From contig NZ_CP017943.1 of assembly GCF_002764115.1 (NCBI RefSeq), positions 522,379 through 586,378 on the forward strand: a stretch of 64,000 nucleotides of DNA, read 5' to 3'. Every line of letters begins with the position of its first letter. Position 1 is the first letter of the stretch. The translations under genes were made by a program, and so were the position numbers. Shown here in pieces: positions 9,598 to 18,661 of the stretch. The stretch comes from Phyllobacterium zundukense. Lineage in GTDB: Bacteria > Pseudomonadota > Alphaproteobacteria > Rhizobiales > Rhizobiaceae. The notes beneath the pieces were generated by a model. The model saw nothing but the letters and a program-made list of their open reading frames with translations, was not told where the DNA came from and did not search any database.

Positions 9598-11034
9598 TTA
9601 TTTCACTGCCATGCACAGATATTTCAGTTCGAGATACTCATCGATGCCATACTTGGAACCCTCCCGGCCGATACCTGATTGCTTGACGCCGCCAAAGGGT
9701 GCGACCTCGTTGGAGATCAGACCGGTATTGTGCCCGACCATCCCGTATTCCAGCCGTTCGGCGACCCGCCATGCGCGGCTCGAATTCTCGGTAAAGAAAT
9801 AGGCGGCGAGCCCATATTCAGTGTCATTGGCCGCATCGAGCACGTCATCTTCCGTATCGAACCGGAAGACAGGCGCCAGCGGACCAAAGGTTTCTTCGCG
9901 GGCGACGTCCATCTTCGCAGTAACGCCGGTGACGACGGTGGGCTCAAAAAATAGCCCGCCCTTTGCGTGAGTATTTCCTCCCACCGCCACCTTCGCGCCC
10001 TTTGCGACGGCGTCTGCAATGTGCTCTCGGATTTTGCTGACGGCTGACGTGTCGATGAGCGGGCCTATCAGCACATCTTTGTCGAAACCGTTGCCGACCG
10101 TCAGCCGGGCCACGCGCTCGGACAAGCGGCGGACGAATGCATCATGTATACCTCTTTGGACATAGAGCCGGTTGGCGCAGACACAGGTTTGCCCGGCATT
10201 TCGAAACTTTGCGGCAACGGCGCCCTCGACCGCGGCCTCAAGGTCTGCGTCATCGAAGACAATGAATGGCGCGTTCCCGCCCAGTTCAAGGGATAACCTT
10301 TTTATGGTCGGCGCACATTGCGCCATCAGGACCCGTCCCACTTGGGTTGATCCTGTGAAGGAAAGCTTCCTGATGACTTCGCTTTGCGTGAGCACGCCAC
10401 CGATCGTGCGGGAGTCTCCCGTAACGACCTGAAGGACGCCGCGTGGGATGCCCGCCCGGTTTGCGAGTTCCGACAGTGCCAGCGCGGTCAAGGGGGTCTG
10501 CTGCGCGGGCCTCACGATCATGGTGCAGCCCGCAGCAAGTGCAGGCGCCGCCTTACGGGCTATCATCGCGGCCGGAAAGTTCCACGGCGTGATCGCGGCA
10601 CATACGCCAACCGGCTGCTTGAGCACGATGATGCGTTTATCCGTCTGGGGGGAGGGTATTACGTCGCCATAGACGCGTTTTGCCTCTTCGGCGAACCATT
10701 CGATGAATGAGGCAGCGTAGTCAATCTCGGCGCGAGCCTCGGATAAGGGTTTGCCTTGTTCTGCGGTCATGACTGCGGCAAGACTGTCGGTGTTCTCGAT
10801 CACCAGGGCGTGCCATTGCCGGAGATGAGCGGCGCGCTCCTTAGCCGCCAACCTTGACCAGTCCCGGAAGGCTTCCTGCGAAATCTCGATCGCCTCTTCC
10901 ACGAAATTGGCCTCCCGATCCGGAACGCGACCTATTTCCTCACCGCTGGCGGGGTTGAAAATCGGTACATTTGCCTCATCGGTCCTCGCGAACCAGTGTG
11001 AAGCACCCAGGCGTGATAGCGCATCTCTTAGCAA
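9598..11034 (-). CDS. NAD(P)-dependent semialdehyde dehydrogenase (GabD-like)
   Basis: Aldehyde dehydrogenase of 478 residues. The coenzyme motif TPWNFPAAMIARK is near residue 150, FTGSTQVG near 225, the general-base glutamate in LSLELGGNAPF near 250 and the nucleophile in NAGQTCVCANR near 285. Overall wording is closest to succinate-semialdehyde dehydrogenases, so an omega-semialdehyde acid is a likely substrate. It is the first gene of the minus-strand operon and would finish the sequence alcohol-ketone-ester-hydroxyacid-semialdehyde-diacid (inference). It is divergent from the lipocalin-like gene across about 220 bases. Confidence 0.85.
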   Translation of the reverse strand: MLRDALSRLGASHWFARTDEANVPIFNPASGEEIGRVPDREANFVEEAIEISQEAFRDWSRLAAKERAAHLRQWHALVIENTDSLAAVMTAEQGKPLSEARAEIDYAASFIEWFAEEAKRVYGDVIPSPQTDKRIIVLKQPVGVCAAITPWNFPAAMIARKAAPALAAGCTMIVRPAQQTPLTALALSELANRAGIPRGVLQVVTGDSRTIGGVLTQSEVIRKLSFTGSTQVGRVLMAQCAPTIKRLSLELGGNAPFIVFDDADLEAAVEGAVAAKFRNAGQTCVCANRLYVQRGIHDAFVRRLSERVARLTVGNGFDKDVLIGPLIDTSAVSKIREHIADAVAKGAKVAVGGNTHAKGGLFFEPTVVTGVTAKMDVAREETFGPLAPVFRFDTEDDVLDAANDTEYGLAAYFFTENSSRAWRVAERLEYGMVGHNTGLISNEVAPFGGVKQSGIGREGSKYGIDEYLELKYLCMAVK

Positions 11035-11255
11035 AAGCTCCTCCCACAGGATTGATTGCGGCTTCCCGGCGCGGCGATCACATCAAGTTCGCGCCCACTC
11101 CGAGCAGAGAAAAACGCAATTCGTTCCGTTTCGCAAGTCGAAAATTGAGAAGTAGTGATAGAAATCGAGACTAAATTTCTCTAGGATGAGAGTTAACGGA
11201 CAAGGCGGGCCACAGCTACATCGATCATTCCTGGGTGACGTGAGGAGAAATTCAG

Positions 11256-11705
11256 TTGAAAAAAGAGATACTTATCGGAACGTGGCGGTTGGTCTCCAGC
11301 ACGCGGACGATTCTCGACACCGGGGAAGTCGTCAATTCCTATGGCGGTCGGCCAAATGGCTGGATTAACTACGGCGGAGATGGGCGGATGATGGTGGTGG
11401 TCGCTCATGACGGCCGTCCGAAACTGGCCGACCCCCTAAGTCTGACGGACGTTGAGCAGGCGGCGCTCTTCAAAACCTTCTTTGCATATGCCGGAACCTA
11501 CGATCTCGAGGAGGGCTCAATCGTCCACTACATCGACACTTCCTGGAACGAGACCTGGAGCGGCACGCAAATGAAGCGGAATCTCGTTTTAAGCGGCCAG
11601 CAAGTCGTCTATACGACCGAGCCCTTCGCTTTTAGCGGGGATGGACGTGAGAGCGTCGTCACACTGGTGTGGGAAAAGTACGACCTTGCGGCTGGCGAGA
11701 AATAG
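11256..11705 (+). CDS. Lipocalin-like domain protein
   Basis: Small 149-residue protein matching the lipocalin-like family: LIGTWRLVSS at the N-terminus, then GWINYGGDGRMMVVV and an alternating beta-strand pattern through SGTQMKRNLVLSGQQVVYTT. Such proteins are predicted ligand-binding barrels; the function is unknown. The start is a TTG at 11256 with AGGAG eight bases ahead, and no ATG in frame fits. There is no signal peptide. It stands alone between divergent catabolic operons and may bind their substrate, but nothing in the sequence proves this. Confidence 0.7.
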   Translation: MKKEILIGTWRLVSSTRTILDTGEVVNSYGGRPNGWINYGGDGRMMVVVAHDGRPKLADPLSLTDVEQAALFKTFFAYAGTYDLEEGSIVHYIDTSWNETWSGTQMKRNLVLSGQQVVYTTEPFAFSGDGRESVVTLVWEKYDLAAGEK

Positions 11706-11706
11706 C

Positions 11707-11730
11707 TGACGCCTGCCATCTATGGCGTCA
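11707..11730 (+). terminator. Hairpin after the lipocalin-like gene
   Basis: TGACGCC and GGCGTCA can pair around a 10-base loop directly after the stop codon. No T-run follows, so efficient intrinsic termination is uncertain. Confidence 0.35.
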
Positions 11731-11863
11731 CCTCCAGGTGCGAGCCGATATCCACGCCGACTGCACAACTATTCCGCGCGACACGCTGCCGTGCCGCCGG
11801 CATTTCTGCATTTTTCATGAACTCAAATCTCTGCCCTAAGCGCCGCCCTGCAAAAAAAGTATG

Positions 11864-11874
11864 GTGCATTGCAC
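11864..11874. promoter_or_regulatory. Small palindrome upstream of the amine importer operon
   Basis: GTGCATTGCAC is a short near-perfect palindrome about 50 bases upstream of the predicted -35 box. It could be an activator or repressor site for the operon, possibly for the IclR protein encoded in it, but no second copy was found. Confidence 0.25.
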
Positions 11875-11921
11875 AAAGTATTAGCACTCCCATGACAAGC
11901 GACAAAAATCATCAACCGCGC

Positions 11922-11951
11922 TTGACGGAAATCAAAAGCGGTGCTTAGTAT
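11922..11951 (+). promoter_or_regulatory. Sigma-70-type promoter for the polyamine-type ABC operon
   Basis: TTGACG at 11922-11927 and TAGTAT at 11946-11951 are separated by 18 bases, close to the housekeeping consensus. They lie about 50 bases before the ATPase start at 12002. Confidence 0.5.
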
Positions 11952-12001
11952 TGATATGTAAGACTGGATATCGAAAATCGAGACAGCAAAGGGAGGTAGA
12001 G

Positions 12002-13114
12002 ATGGGAGAGGCTGCGTTAAATTTTCAAGGATACTCACACGTCGGATTCAAAGGCATCTCAAAAACGTACGACGGGAAGAGCTTCGTCGTTAAAGATTTG
12101 AATCTGCAGATCGCCAAGGGTGAGTTTCTCACGCTGCTCGGACCGTCGGGCTCCGGCAAGACGACGACTTTGATGATGCTTGCAGGCTTCGAGTTTCCAA
12201 CGACCGGTGAAATTTCAGTCAATGGCAAACCGATCCAGAGCATGCCGCCGGAAAAACGCAATATCGGAATGGTATTTCAGAACTACGCGCTCTTTCCCCA
12301 CATGACAGTGGCTGAGAACATCGGATACTCGCTAAAAGTGAGAGGTGTCCAGAAGGCCGAGATTGATCGCCGGGTCACTGAGGCGCTTGCCATGGTCCGG
12401 CTCTCGGCTTTCGCCGACCGCAAGCCGTCAGCACTGTCCGGCGGTCAGCAGCAGCGGGTTGCGCTCGCGAGAGCGCTGGTGTTTGAACCCAGCCTTGTCC
12501 TCATGGACGAGCCACTCGGCGCACTAGACAAAAAGCTGCGTGAAGATCTGCAGCTGGAAATTCGCCAAATTGCCGACCGGTTTGATCTGACGGTCGTTTA
12601 TGTGACGCACGACCAGTATGAAGCCCTCACCATGTCGGATCGCATTGCGATTTTTAACGACGGCTGCATCCAGCAGGTAGGTTGCGCCGACGAAATCTAC
12701 GCTCGCCCCAACAACAGGTTCGTGGCCGAATTTGTCGGCGACAACAACTGCATCGATGCGGAGATCACCAATATTCAAGGCACATTGGTCACGGCCCGTC
12801 TGGCCAGTGGTCATCTCGTTTACGCGAAGTCCACCTTGCATGCGAGGAAAGGCGAAAAGACAACAATCGCGGTAAGGCCTGAGAACGTCTCTTTCGTTGA
12901 TGCAACTGAGCGAAATTCGGTGCCTGGCCGGATCACCGACGTGATTTATTGTGGCGATCAATTCAGAACACATGTCGAGCTTGCCGGCGGTGAGCGGCTT
13001 TTCGTGAAAAGCGCAGCTTCGACGGCGGAAACGCGAATGGAGGTCGGAGCGGAAGTCCACCTGCATTGGCAGCCAGACAGCGCGTGGGCGCTCGACGGCA
13101 GGACTGTCAACTAA
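12002..13114 (+). CDS. ABC transporter ATP-binding protein, polyamine type (PotA-like)
   Basis: ATPase of 370 residues with Walker A GPSGSGKTTTL near residue 48, the ABC signature LSGGQQQRVALARA near 145 and Walker B LVLMDEPLGALD near 168. A C-terminal TOBE-type regulatory region follows the nucleotide-binding domain, as in PotA and related polyamine/Fe3+ importers. The ATG at 12002 follows GGGAGG closely; an upstream in-frame ATG at 11951 has no such signal. It is the first gene of an operon with its binding protein and two permeases. Confidence 0.9.
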   Translation: MGEAALNFQGYSHVGFKGISKTYDGKSFVVKDLNLQIAKGEFLTLLGPSGSGKTTTLMMLAGFEFPTTGEISVNGKPIQSMPPEKRNIGMVFQNYALFPHMTVAENIGYSLKVRGVQKAEIDRRVTEALAMVRLSAFADRKPSALSGGQQQRVALARALVFEPSLVLMDEPLGALDKKLREDLQLEIRQIADRFDLTVVYVTHDQYEALTMSDRIAIFNDGCIQQVGCADEIYARPNNRFVAEFVGDNNCIDAEITNIQGTLVTARLASGHLVYAKSTLHARKGEKTTIAVRPENVSFVDATERNSVPGRITDVIYCGDQFRTHVELAGGERLFVKSAASTAETRMEVGAEVHLHWQPDSAWALDGRTVN

Positions 13115-13138
13115 CTCCAACAAGAAAAGGGGAATACC

Positions 13139-14170
13139 ATGAAAACCTATGCACTTACCGCCATCGTGTCACTTGCCTTATCGTCGGCCGTCTCCGCTCA
13201 GGAACTGACCGTTGTGTCCTGGGGCGGCGCCCTTCAGGATGCTCAGACGAAGGCTTTCATCGATCCGTTCGCCAAAGAAAAAGGCGTGAAAATCACACAG
13301 GATAGCTGGAGTGGTGAGCTTGCCAAGTTGCGTGCGATGGTCGATGGAGGCAACGTCGTCTGGGATGTCGTCGATATGGATCCACAGACCGCCGCCGCTG
13401 CGTGCGAATCCGGCCTTCTGGAGAGAATAGGCGAGGAAGCGGCATTCAAGGCCACGAATCTGGTACCTGGCGGTCTAACGCCATGCGCTGTCGGGACCAG
13501 CACCTACGCGACCGTGCTTGCTTACGACAAAAAGGCCTTCAGCGAGGCGCCGACAAGCACCACGGATATTTTTGATAGTAAGAAATTTCCGGGAAAGCGC
13601 GCCATGCGCAAGAGCCCGGTGGACGCTCTGGAACTCGCCCTTGTGGCGGACGGCGTTCCGGCAGGCGAAGTGTACAACACTCTGTCGACTTCGGAAGGTG
13701 TGGACCGCGCGTTCAAGAAGCTGGACACAATCAAGTCGGACATCGTCTGGTGGGATGCAGGAGCACAGCCAGCACAAATGCTGAAGTCCGGTGAGGTCAA
13801 GATGGCGCTGGCGTGGAACGGCCGAATTGCCGATGCCAATGCAAAAGAAAAGGCTGATCTGGGCATTGGCTGGTCAGACCAGATCCGGGGCTTTGACATG
13901 TGGACAATTCCCTCCGGGGCCAAGAACGCAGATATCGCGCGTGAATTTATTCTGTCGTCTCTCGAGCCGGAAACGAATGCTGAATTGAGCAAATACGTCG
14001 CTTATGGCCCGGTCACCGAGGCCGCGGCAAAGCTTGTCCCTGCGGAGATTGCGCCGAACCTGCCGTCTGCGCCTGAAAACAGCAAAGGCGCGCTCGCTCA
14101 GGATGGCGCGTTCTGGGGCAAGAACAGTGAGACCCTGAATGCGCGGTTTTCCAGCTGGATTTCACAGTAA
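13139..14170 (+). CDS. ABC transporter periplasmic binding protein, spermidine/putrescine type (PotD-like)
   Basis: Secreted solute-binding protein of 343 residues. A Sec signal peptide (MKTYALTAIVSLALSSAVSA) precedes ELTVVSWGG, the usual mature start of this cluster. The gene is preceded by AAAAGGGGAA, the same ribosome-binding pattern seen before the second amine-binding protein at 27759. The ligand is likely a small amine or amino-carboxylate; sequence alone does not settle which. Confidence 0.88.
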   Translation: MKTYALTAIVSLALSSAVSAQELTVVSWGGALQDAQTKAFIDPFAKEKGVKITQDSWSGELAKLRAMVDGGNVVWDVVDMDPQTAAAACESGLLERIGEEAAFKATNLVPGGLTPCAVGTSTYATVLAYDKKAFSEAPTSTTDIFDSKKFPGKRAMRKSPVDALELALVADGVPAGEVYNTLSTSEGVDRAFKKLDTIKSDIVWWDAGAQPAQMLKSGEVKMALAWNGRIADANAKEKADLGIGWSDQIRGFDMWTIPSGAKNADIAREFILSSLEPETNAELSKYVAYGPVTEAAAKLVPAEIAPNLPSAPENSKGALAQDGAFWGKNSETLNARFSSWISQ

Positions 14171-14199
14171 GTTGGAAATTGAGGTGACGAGTTAATAAG

Positions 14200-15483
14200 A
14201 TGGCCGGTGAAAAAACCTTGGCGATTGCGCCAACTGCTACGGTTTCCTCGAAAACTACTCCGATGGTGGTGAGGACCGCAAAAACGGACGAGCGCCTTCG
14301 GACAATCATGGCGATATTGCCGGCTTCTCCATTACTCCTGTTCATGATGGCATTCCTTGTCGTCCCGATGTTTTTTATCTTCAAAACGTCGGTATCTGAC
14401 AATGACATCGTAGTTGCGCTTCCTCGTACGCTCTCGAGCCTGAAAGGTTCAGACTTCAACGGAATCCCGCCCGCCGCGGCATTTGCGGCGCTCGGGCAGG
14501 ATCTGGATGCGGCCGCGACATCAGGCAAGCTGCGGCCTCTCGGCCGACGTATCGGGTATGAGCTGCCGCGCGGACTTAACATTGTCCTGGACGCTTCGCG
14601 TGCTGTCCGGCAGATCGACACCGCATCTGCGTCGCCTGAGACCTGGAAAGACGTGCTCGTCGCATCGAACGACGCCTGGAGCCGACCTGGCATCTGGCAG
14701 ATTATTTCGAAGTATGATGGAAACTACAGCAGTTTTTATCTGCGCTGGGCATTGGGGTTTCAGGTCGTACGCGACATTGACGGCACCGCCGCGCCAGACC
14801 AGGGTTACGACTTCCGTTCGATCTATCTGCGCACCATCGCCATAAGTGTTCTTGTCACCGCCTTGACGGTGCTAATCGGCTATCCATTGGCCTACGTCAT
14901 ATCCAACGCGAAGGGCAGGACAGCGGCACTTCTTCTGTTCCTTATTCTACTGCCTTTTTGGACCTCATTGCTGGTTCGAACGATGTCCTGGATTGTCATG
15001 CTGCAGACAAACGGCGTCCTCAACAGTGTTCTGGTCGGCTCGGGTATTTCCGCAGAACCTCTGAAGTTGCTCTATACCCGGCTGGCCACCGTCCTGGCCA
15101 TGATCCAGATCCAGCTGCCATTTACGGTGTTACCGATGATCAGTGTGATGAAGGCGATATCACCAAGTCATGTCAGAGCAGCACGCAGCCTTGGCGCTGG
15201 ACCTATCCGCGCGCATGTGACCGTATTTATGCCGCAAGCCGTTCCGGGCATTGCCGCCGGTGGTCTATTAACTTTCGTTCTTTGTCTCGGATTCTATCTC
15301 ACCCCAGCGTTGGTCGGCGGGCCCGCCGATCAAATGGTGAGCTTCTTCATCGCCCGGTTCACCAACGAGGAATTGAACTGGGGTCTTGCATCCGCTCTAA
15401 GCGTGGTTCTCGTTGTCGGCGCCGGCATCATTGCCTTTCCTTTCGCTCGCTATGTCGCGAAACACTCTTCGGAACGGATCTGA
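14200..15483 (+). CDS. ABC transporter permease, PotB-like, with enlarged first periplasmic loop
   Basis: Inner-membrane permease of 427 residues. After a first membrane helix near residues 42-66 comes a soluble stretch of roughly 135 residues, then the usual PotB-type helices (from about residue 210). The EAA-type loop appears as VRAARSLGAGPIRAHVTVFMP near 325-345. PotB proteins are usually about 280-300 residues, so the extra length is this periplasmic insertion, a recurring variant in alphaproteobacterial amine importers. It pairs with the next permease. Confidence 0.85.
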   Translation: MAGEKTLAIAPTATVSSKTTPMVVRTAKTDERLRTIMAILPASPLLLFMMAFLVVPMFFIFKTSVSDNDIVVALPRTLSSLKGSDFNGIPPAAAFAALGQDLDAAATSGKLRPLGRRIGYELPRGLNIVLDASRAVRQIDTASASPETWKDVLVASNDAWSRPGIWQIISKYDGNYSSFYLRWALGFQVVRDIDGTAAPDQGYDFRSIYLRTIAISVLVTALTVLIGYPLAYVISNAKGRTAALLLFLILLPFWTSLLVRTMSWIVMLQTNGVLNSVLVGSGISAEPLKLLYTRLATVLAMIQIQLPFTVLPMISVMKAISPSHVRAARSLGAGPIRAHVTVFMPQAVPGIAAGGLLTFVLCLGFYLTPALVGGPADQMVSFFIARFTNEELNWGLASALSVVLVVGAGIIAFPFARYVAKHSSERI

Positions 15484-15486
15484 CCA

Positions 15487-16284
15487 ATGAGCCAGCCCCA
15501 GTACGCCGACCTTCCACTCTACATCCGTATACCGCTCTATGCCTTTACGGCAGCTGCACTTGCGCTGCTGATTGTGCCTCTTGCTGTTGCATTACCGATT
15601 TCACTCAACGCACAGCCATGGTTCTCCTATCCATTCAGCGGGCTATCCATGCGCTGGTTCGAGCAGCTGTTGGCGTCGCCAATGTGGCAAGCAGCCATCA
15701 TCAACAGCATACTTATTGCGGTTGTGACGACATTCGTTTCAACGTCGATAGGAACGCTTGCTGCAATAGGTCTCGTCAATCCTCGTTTCCCGCTTCGCAA
15801 CGGCGTCATGGCGCTCGCCATATCACCAATGGTTGTCCCCGTTGTCGTGTTGGGGCTTGGCCTCTTTATATTCTTCTCATCTCTCGGCCTTAATTACACT
15901 TTTGTTGGAATTGTCATTGCCCATACGATGCTTGCGACGCCGTTTGTGGTGATAACGGTGACAGCGACGCTGACACGCTTTGACTTTCGCCTGATGCGCG
16001 CGGCGGCCAGTTTGGGAGCTGGCAAAATTACGGCCTTCAGAACTGTTATGCTTCCGATTATCGCGCCAGGCGTAGCGGCAGGGGCCGTGTTCGCCTTCGC
16101 CGCATCGTTCGATGAGGTAATTATGGTGCTCTTCGTTGCCGGCCCCCAGCAACGCACTTTACCGAAGCAAATGTTCACCGGACTGCGAGAACAGCTCGAT
16201 CCGACAATCATCGCCGCCGCGGTTTTGATGATCCTTCTCACGACATTCCTCATGCTGGCCGCACTACGGCTGAACAAGAAATAG
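15487..16284 (+). CDS. ABC transporter permease, PotC-like
   Basis: Second permease, 265 residues with about six membrane helices. The EAA loop reads RAAASLGAGKITAFRTVMLP near residues 175-195. It starts three bases after the stop of the first permease, so the two are translationally linked, and it completes the ATPase-binding protein-permease-permease set. Confidence 0.87.
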   Translation: MSQPQYADLPLYIRIPLYAFTAAALALLIVPLAVALPISLNAQPWFSYPFSGLSMRWFEQLLASPMWQAAIINSILIAVVTTFVSTSIGTLAAIGLVNPRFPLRNGVMALAISPMVVPVVVLGLGLFIFFSSLGLNYTFVGIVIAHTMLATPFVVITVTATLTRFDFRLMRAAASLGAGKITAFRTVMLPIIAPGVAAGAVFAFAASFDEVIMVLFVAGPQQRTLPKQMFTGLREQLDPTIIAAAVLMILLTTFLMLAALRLNKK

Positions 16285-16291
16285 GACCATT

Positions 16292-17647
16292 ATGTTACAT
16301 GCAATGAGTGCAAAGCAGCTCGAACATCGGGTTTCAAGCGGTGTGTTCGCTGACGACTTTCGAGAGGAGCCATATTGGTGGACGGCCGCGTCGCCGGTTG
16401 CCACTGGCCCGTCGTCAGAGACGCGGCTGCCGGGGAAAGCCGAGGTTGCTATAGTTGGCGGGGGGATCACCGGGCTTGTCGCCGGGCTGTACCTGGCGCG
16501 AGCCGGTGCTGATGTTCTTATTCTTGACGCTCAGAATATCGGTGAGGGCGCCGCACGGCGCAATGCAGGCTTCGTCGGCCGAACGCTAAAGCGTTCCGTC
16601 GAGTGGATCTCGAAAAAGGAAGGTCGCGATCACGCTGTTCGCGTTTACCGCGAGCTCGATTCTGCACTGAAGGGGGTGAAGGCTCTCGTCGACGCGGAAG
16701 GCATCGATTGCTACCATATGATTTGTGGGCGCCTTGTCTCCGCCAATTCACCTGCTCACTTCAGAAGTACGGTTGCAGATCTCCAGTCCATGAAGCGAAA
16801 TCTTGGTTTTGATTTCTCCGTGATCGAAAAACATGAGATGCACAAAGAACTTGCTTCCGATCGCTATCACGGCGGTGCAGTCATTCCCGATCTCGGCTCT
16901 ATCCACCCGGGCCTTTATCATGCCGGTCTCGTGAAAAAAGCCCTGGAAGCTGGGGTGCGTATCCATTCGCATACGGTGGTTCGGGGTATCGAAGGCGGCG
17001 ACGGCTTGAAACATGTCCGCACCAACCGCGGCGTCCTGGAAGCGCGCCACGTCGTCATCGCCACGAACGGTTACACGACCAAAGACTTAACCTGGCACGC
17101 CCGTCGGGTGATTCCGTTCAGGGGGTTTGTGATCGCCACGGAAGTTTTGCCTGAGGCGACCATTGATAAGGTCCTGCCAAACCGGCGAACCTATTTGGAC
17201 ACGAAGATGAACATCGACTTCATCCGGCCGGCTCCCGACAGCAACCGCATTCTTTTCGGCGGCATGACTGGCACAAATTGCGAAACGGGCACCGGACTTG
17301 CAGCCGCGTTGCACGCCCGGATGGTCACGATCCTGCCCGATCTTCAAGACGTGCGCTTGAGCCGCGCATGGACCGGTCACTGTGCTGGCACATTTGATTT
17401 CATGCCCCATATCGGGCTGAGGGATGGAGTTCATTTTGCGCTCGGTTATAACTTTGCCGGTATTCCGCTCGGCACGCATTTTGGCAAACTCATCGCAGCT
17501 CGAATTCTGCAACGCGGAAATACGGGGACAGTATTCGACGTAGAGAACTTCCCCTCAGTTCCCCTTTATCGGGGCTCCCCGTGGTTTTTGCCGCTCGCTA
17601 TGCGTTATTTTGATTGGCAAGATAGACGAATCGCCACCCATCAATGA
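16292..17647 (+). CDS. FAD-dependent amine/amino-acid oxidase (DAO family, PuuB/OrdL-like)
   Basis: Flavoprotein of 451 residues with the DAO-family FAD motif VAIVGGGITGLVAGLYLARAG shortened here to GGGITGLVAGLYLARAG near residue 50, and the C-terminal FAD-contact segment GYNFAGIPLGTHFGK near 390. The N-terminal EEPYWW segment is typical of gamma-glutamylputrescine and related amine oxidases. It would oxidatively deaminate or demethylate an imported amine, giving an aldehyde for the dehydrogenase at 18662 (inference). Starts at 16292 or 16304 are both possible. Confidence 0.82.
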   Translation: MLHAMSAKQLEHRVSSGVFADDFREEPYWWTAASPVATGPSSETRLPGKAEVAIVGGGITGLVAGLYLARAGADVLILDAQNIGEGAARRNAGFVGRTLKRSVEWISKKEGRDHAVRVYRELDSALKGVKALVDAEGIDCYHMICGRLVSANSPAHFRSTVADLQSMKRNLGFDFSVIEKHEMHKELASDRYHGGAVIPDLGSIHPGLYHAGLVKKALEAGVRIHSHTVVRGIEGGDGLKHVRTNRGVLEARHVVIATNGYTTKDLTWHARRVIPFRGFVIATEVLPEATIDKVLPNRRTYLDTKMNIDFIRPAPDSNRILFGGMTGTNCETGTGLAAALHARMVTILPDLQDVRLSRAWTGHCAGTFDFMPHIGLRDGVHFALGYNFAGIPLGTHFGKLIAARILQRGNTGTVFDVENFPSVPLYRGSPWFLPLAMRYFDWQDRRIATHQ

Positions 17648-17654
17648 GAGTTTC

Positions 17655-18461
17655 ATGTCCAACCCAACGAAATTATTAAAATCCACCGAAAAACCGCTCG
17701 AGAGATATGTGCGTATCCTCGAGATCATCGCAGGGTTTCCTGATGGCGTTTCTCCGATAACGGTATCGGAGATGCTAGGGCTTCCGAAAGCTTCTGCATA
17801 CCGACTTATCCGGAGCCTGACAGAGGTCCAGCTGGTGGAATTGTCGGCTCCGCCGACAGCGACATGCAGGATTGGAAAGCGACTTGAGCAGCTGCTCTTT
17901 GCGAATGCCGACGACGATTGGTTCAAGGTTGTTGCACATCCTATCCTCCAGGAGCTTGCACAATCCGTAGGAAAAGCGTGCTTTGTTGCGCGGTTCCAAG
18001 GTAATATCGTACGCAGCCTTGATATGGTGGCCCCGGACAATCTTCTTCGAGCCTACATCATCCCCGGGCAGGCAATTCCTTTGCATGCGGGGGCATCGGC
18101 AAAGGCCATCCTGGCCTATCAGGACCCCTCGTTGATTGAAGATCTATTGGATCGGCCATTGGAGCGTTATACGCCTGACACGAAGACCGATTTCGTCGCG
18201 CTGCGCGAAGAATTGAACGAAGTCAGGTCAGTCGGCATCGCGTATTGTGTGGGCGAGGATGTTGAAGGTTTCTCTGCTTTGGCTGCCCCGGTGGTGGTGG
18301 AGGGGCACCCTGTCCAGCACAGCGTCTGCATTACGGGTACAACCACGGGAATTATCGAAACGAACCGAGATGCAAACATTCTGGCGGTTAAGCATGCAGC
18401 ACGCGAAATGGCGGAGCTTTTAAAGGAGAAATTCAAGGGTTCGTTTCGCCAAGCAAGTTAG
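17655..18461 (+). CDS. IclR-family transcriptional regulator
   Basis: Regulator of 268 residues. An N-terminal winged helix-turn-helix (RILEIIAGFPDGVSPITV, SEMLGLPKASAYRLIRSL) is followed by the IclR effector domain with ASAKAILAY near residue 155 and GIAYCVGEDVEGFSALAAPV near 195. ATG at 17655 is chosen; an upstream TTG at 17610 would run into the oxidase gene. It lies between the transport/oxidase genes and the aldehyde dehydrogenase and probably controls both sides. A perfect inverted repeat at 18618-18648 is a candidate binding site. Confidence 0.88.
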   Translation: MSNPTKLLKSTEKPLERYVRILEIIAGFPDGVSPITVSEMLGLPKASAYRLIRSLTEVQLVELSAPPTATCRIGKRLEQLLFANADDDWFKVVAHPILQELAQSVGKACFVARFQGNIVRSLDMVAPDNLLRAYIIPGQAIPLHAGASAKAILAYQDPSLIEDLLDRPLERYTPDTKTDFVALREELNEVRSVGIAYCVGEDVEGFSALAAPVVVEGHPVQHSVCITGTTTGIIETNRDANILAVKHAAREMAELLKEKFKGSFRQAS

Positions 18462-18617
18462 TTGCCGTCGGCACTACTGGCACAAATTTTGGGATTCTCA
18501 GCCGTGCGGCCAACCCTCACGGCGCATTCGTGTGTTCTAAATTAAGTAGCTGATTTTCCTAATTAAATTGCAGAAAATTTCGCACCATTGAGTTGACAAA
18601 ACGTAGGGTTCTGTATT

Positions 18618-18648
18618 TCATTAATCGATATCAATTACCGATTAATGA
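18618..18648. promoter_or_regulatory. Perfect 10-bp inverted repeat upstream of the aldehyde dehydrogenase gene
   Basis: TCATTAATCG (18618-18627) and CGATTAATGA (18639-18648) are exact reverse complements around an 11-base spacer. The repeat ends a few bases before the ribosome binding site of the gene at 18662, a position fit for a repressor operator. The neighbouring IclR protein is the obvious candidate ligand. Confidence 0.55.
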
Positions 18649-18661
18649 GAAAGGGCACGCA

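Noticed and set aside
12002..13114. The two PotA-type importers as copies of one recent duplication
   Set aside because: The two sets differ in gene order, in the type of signal peptide and in the permease length, so they are distant relatives, not a recent duplication.
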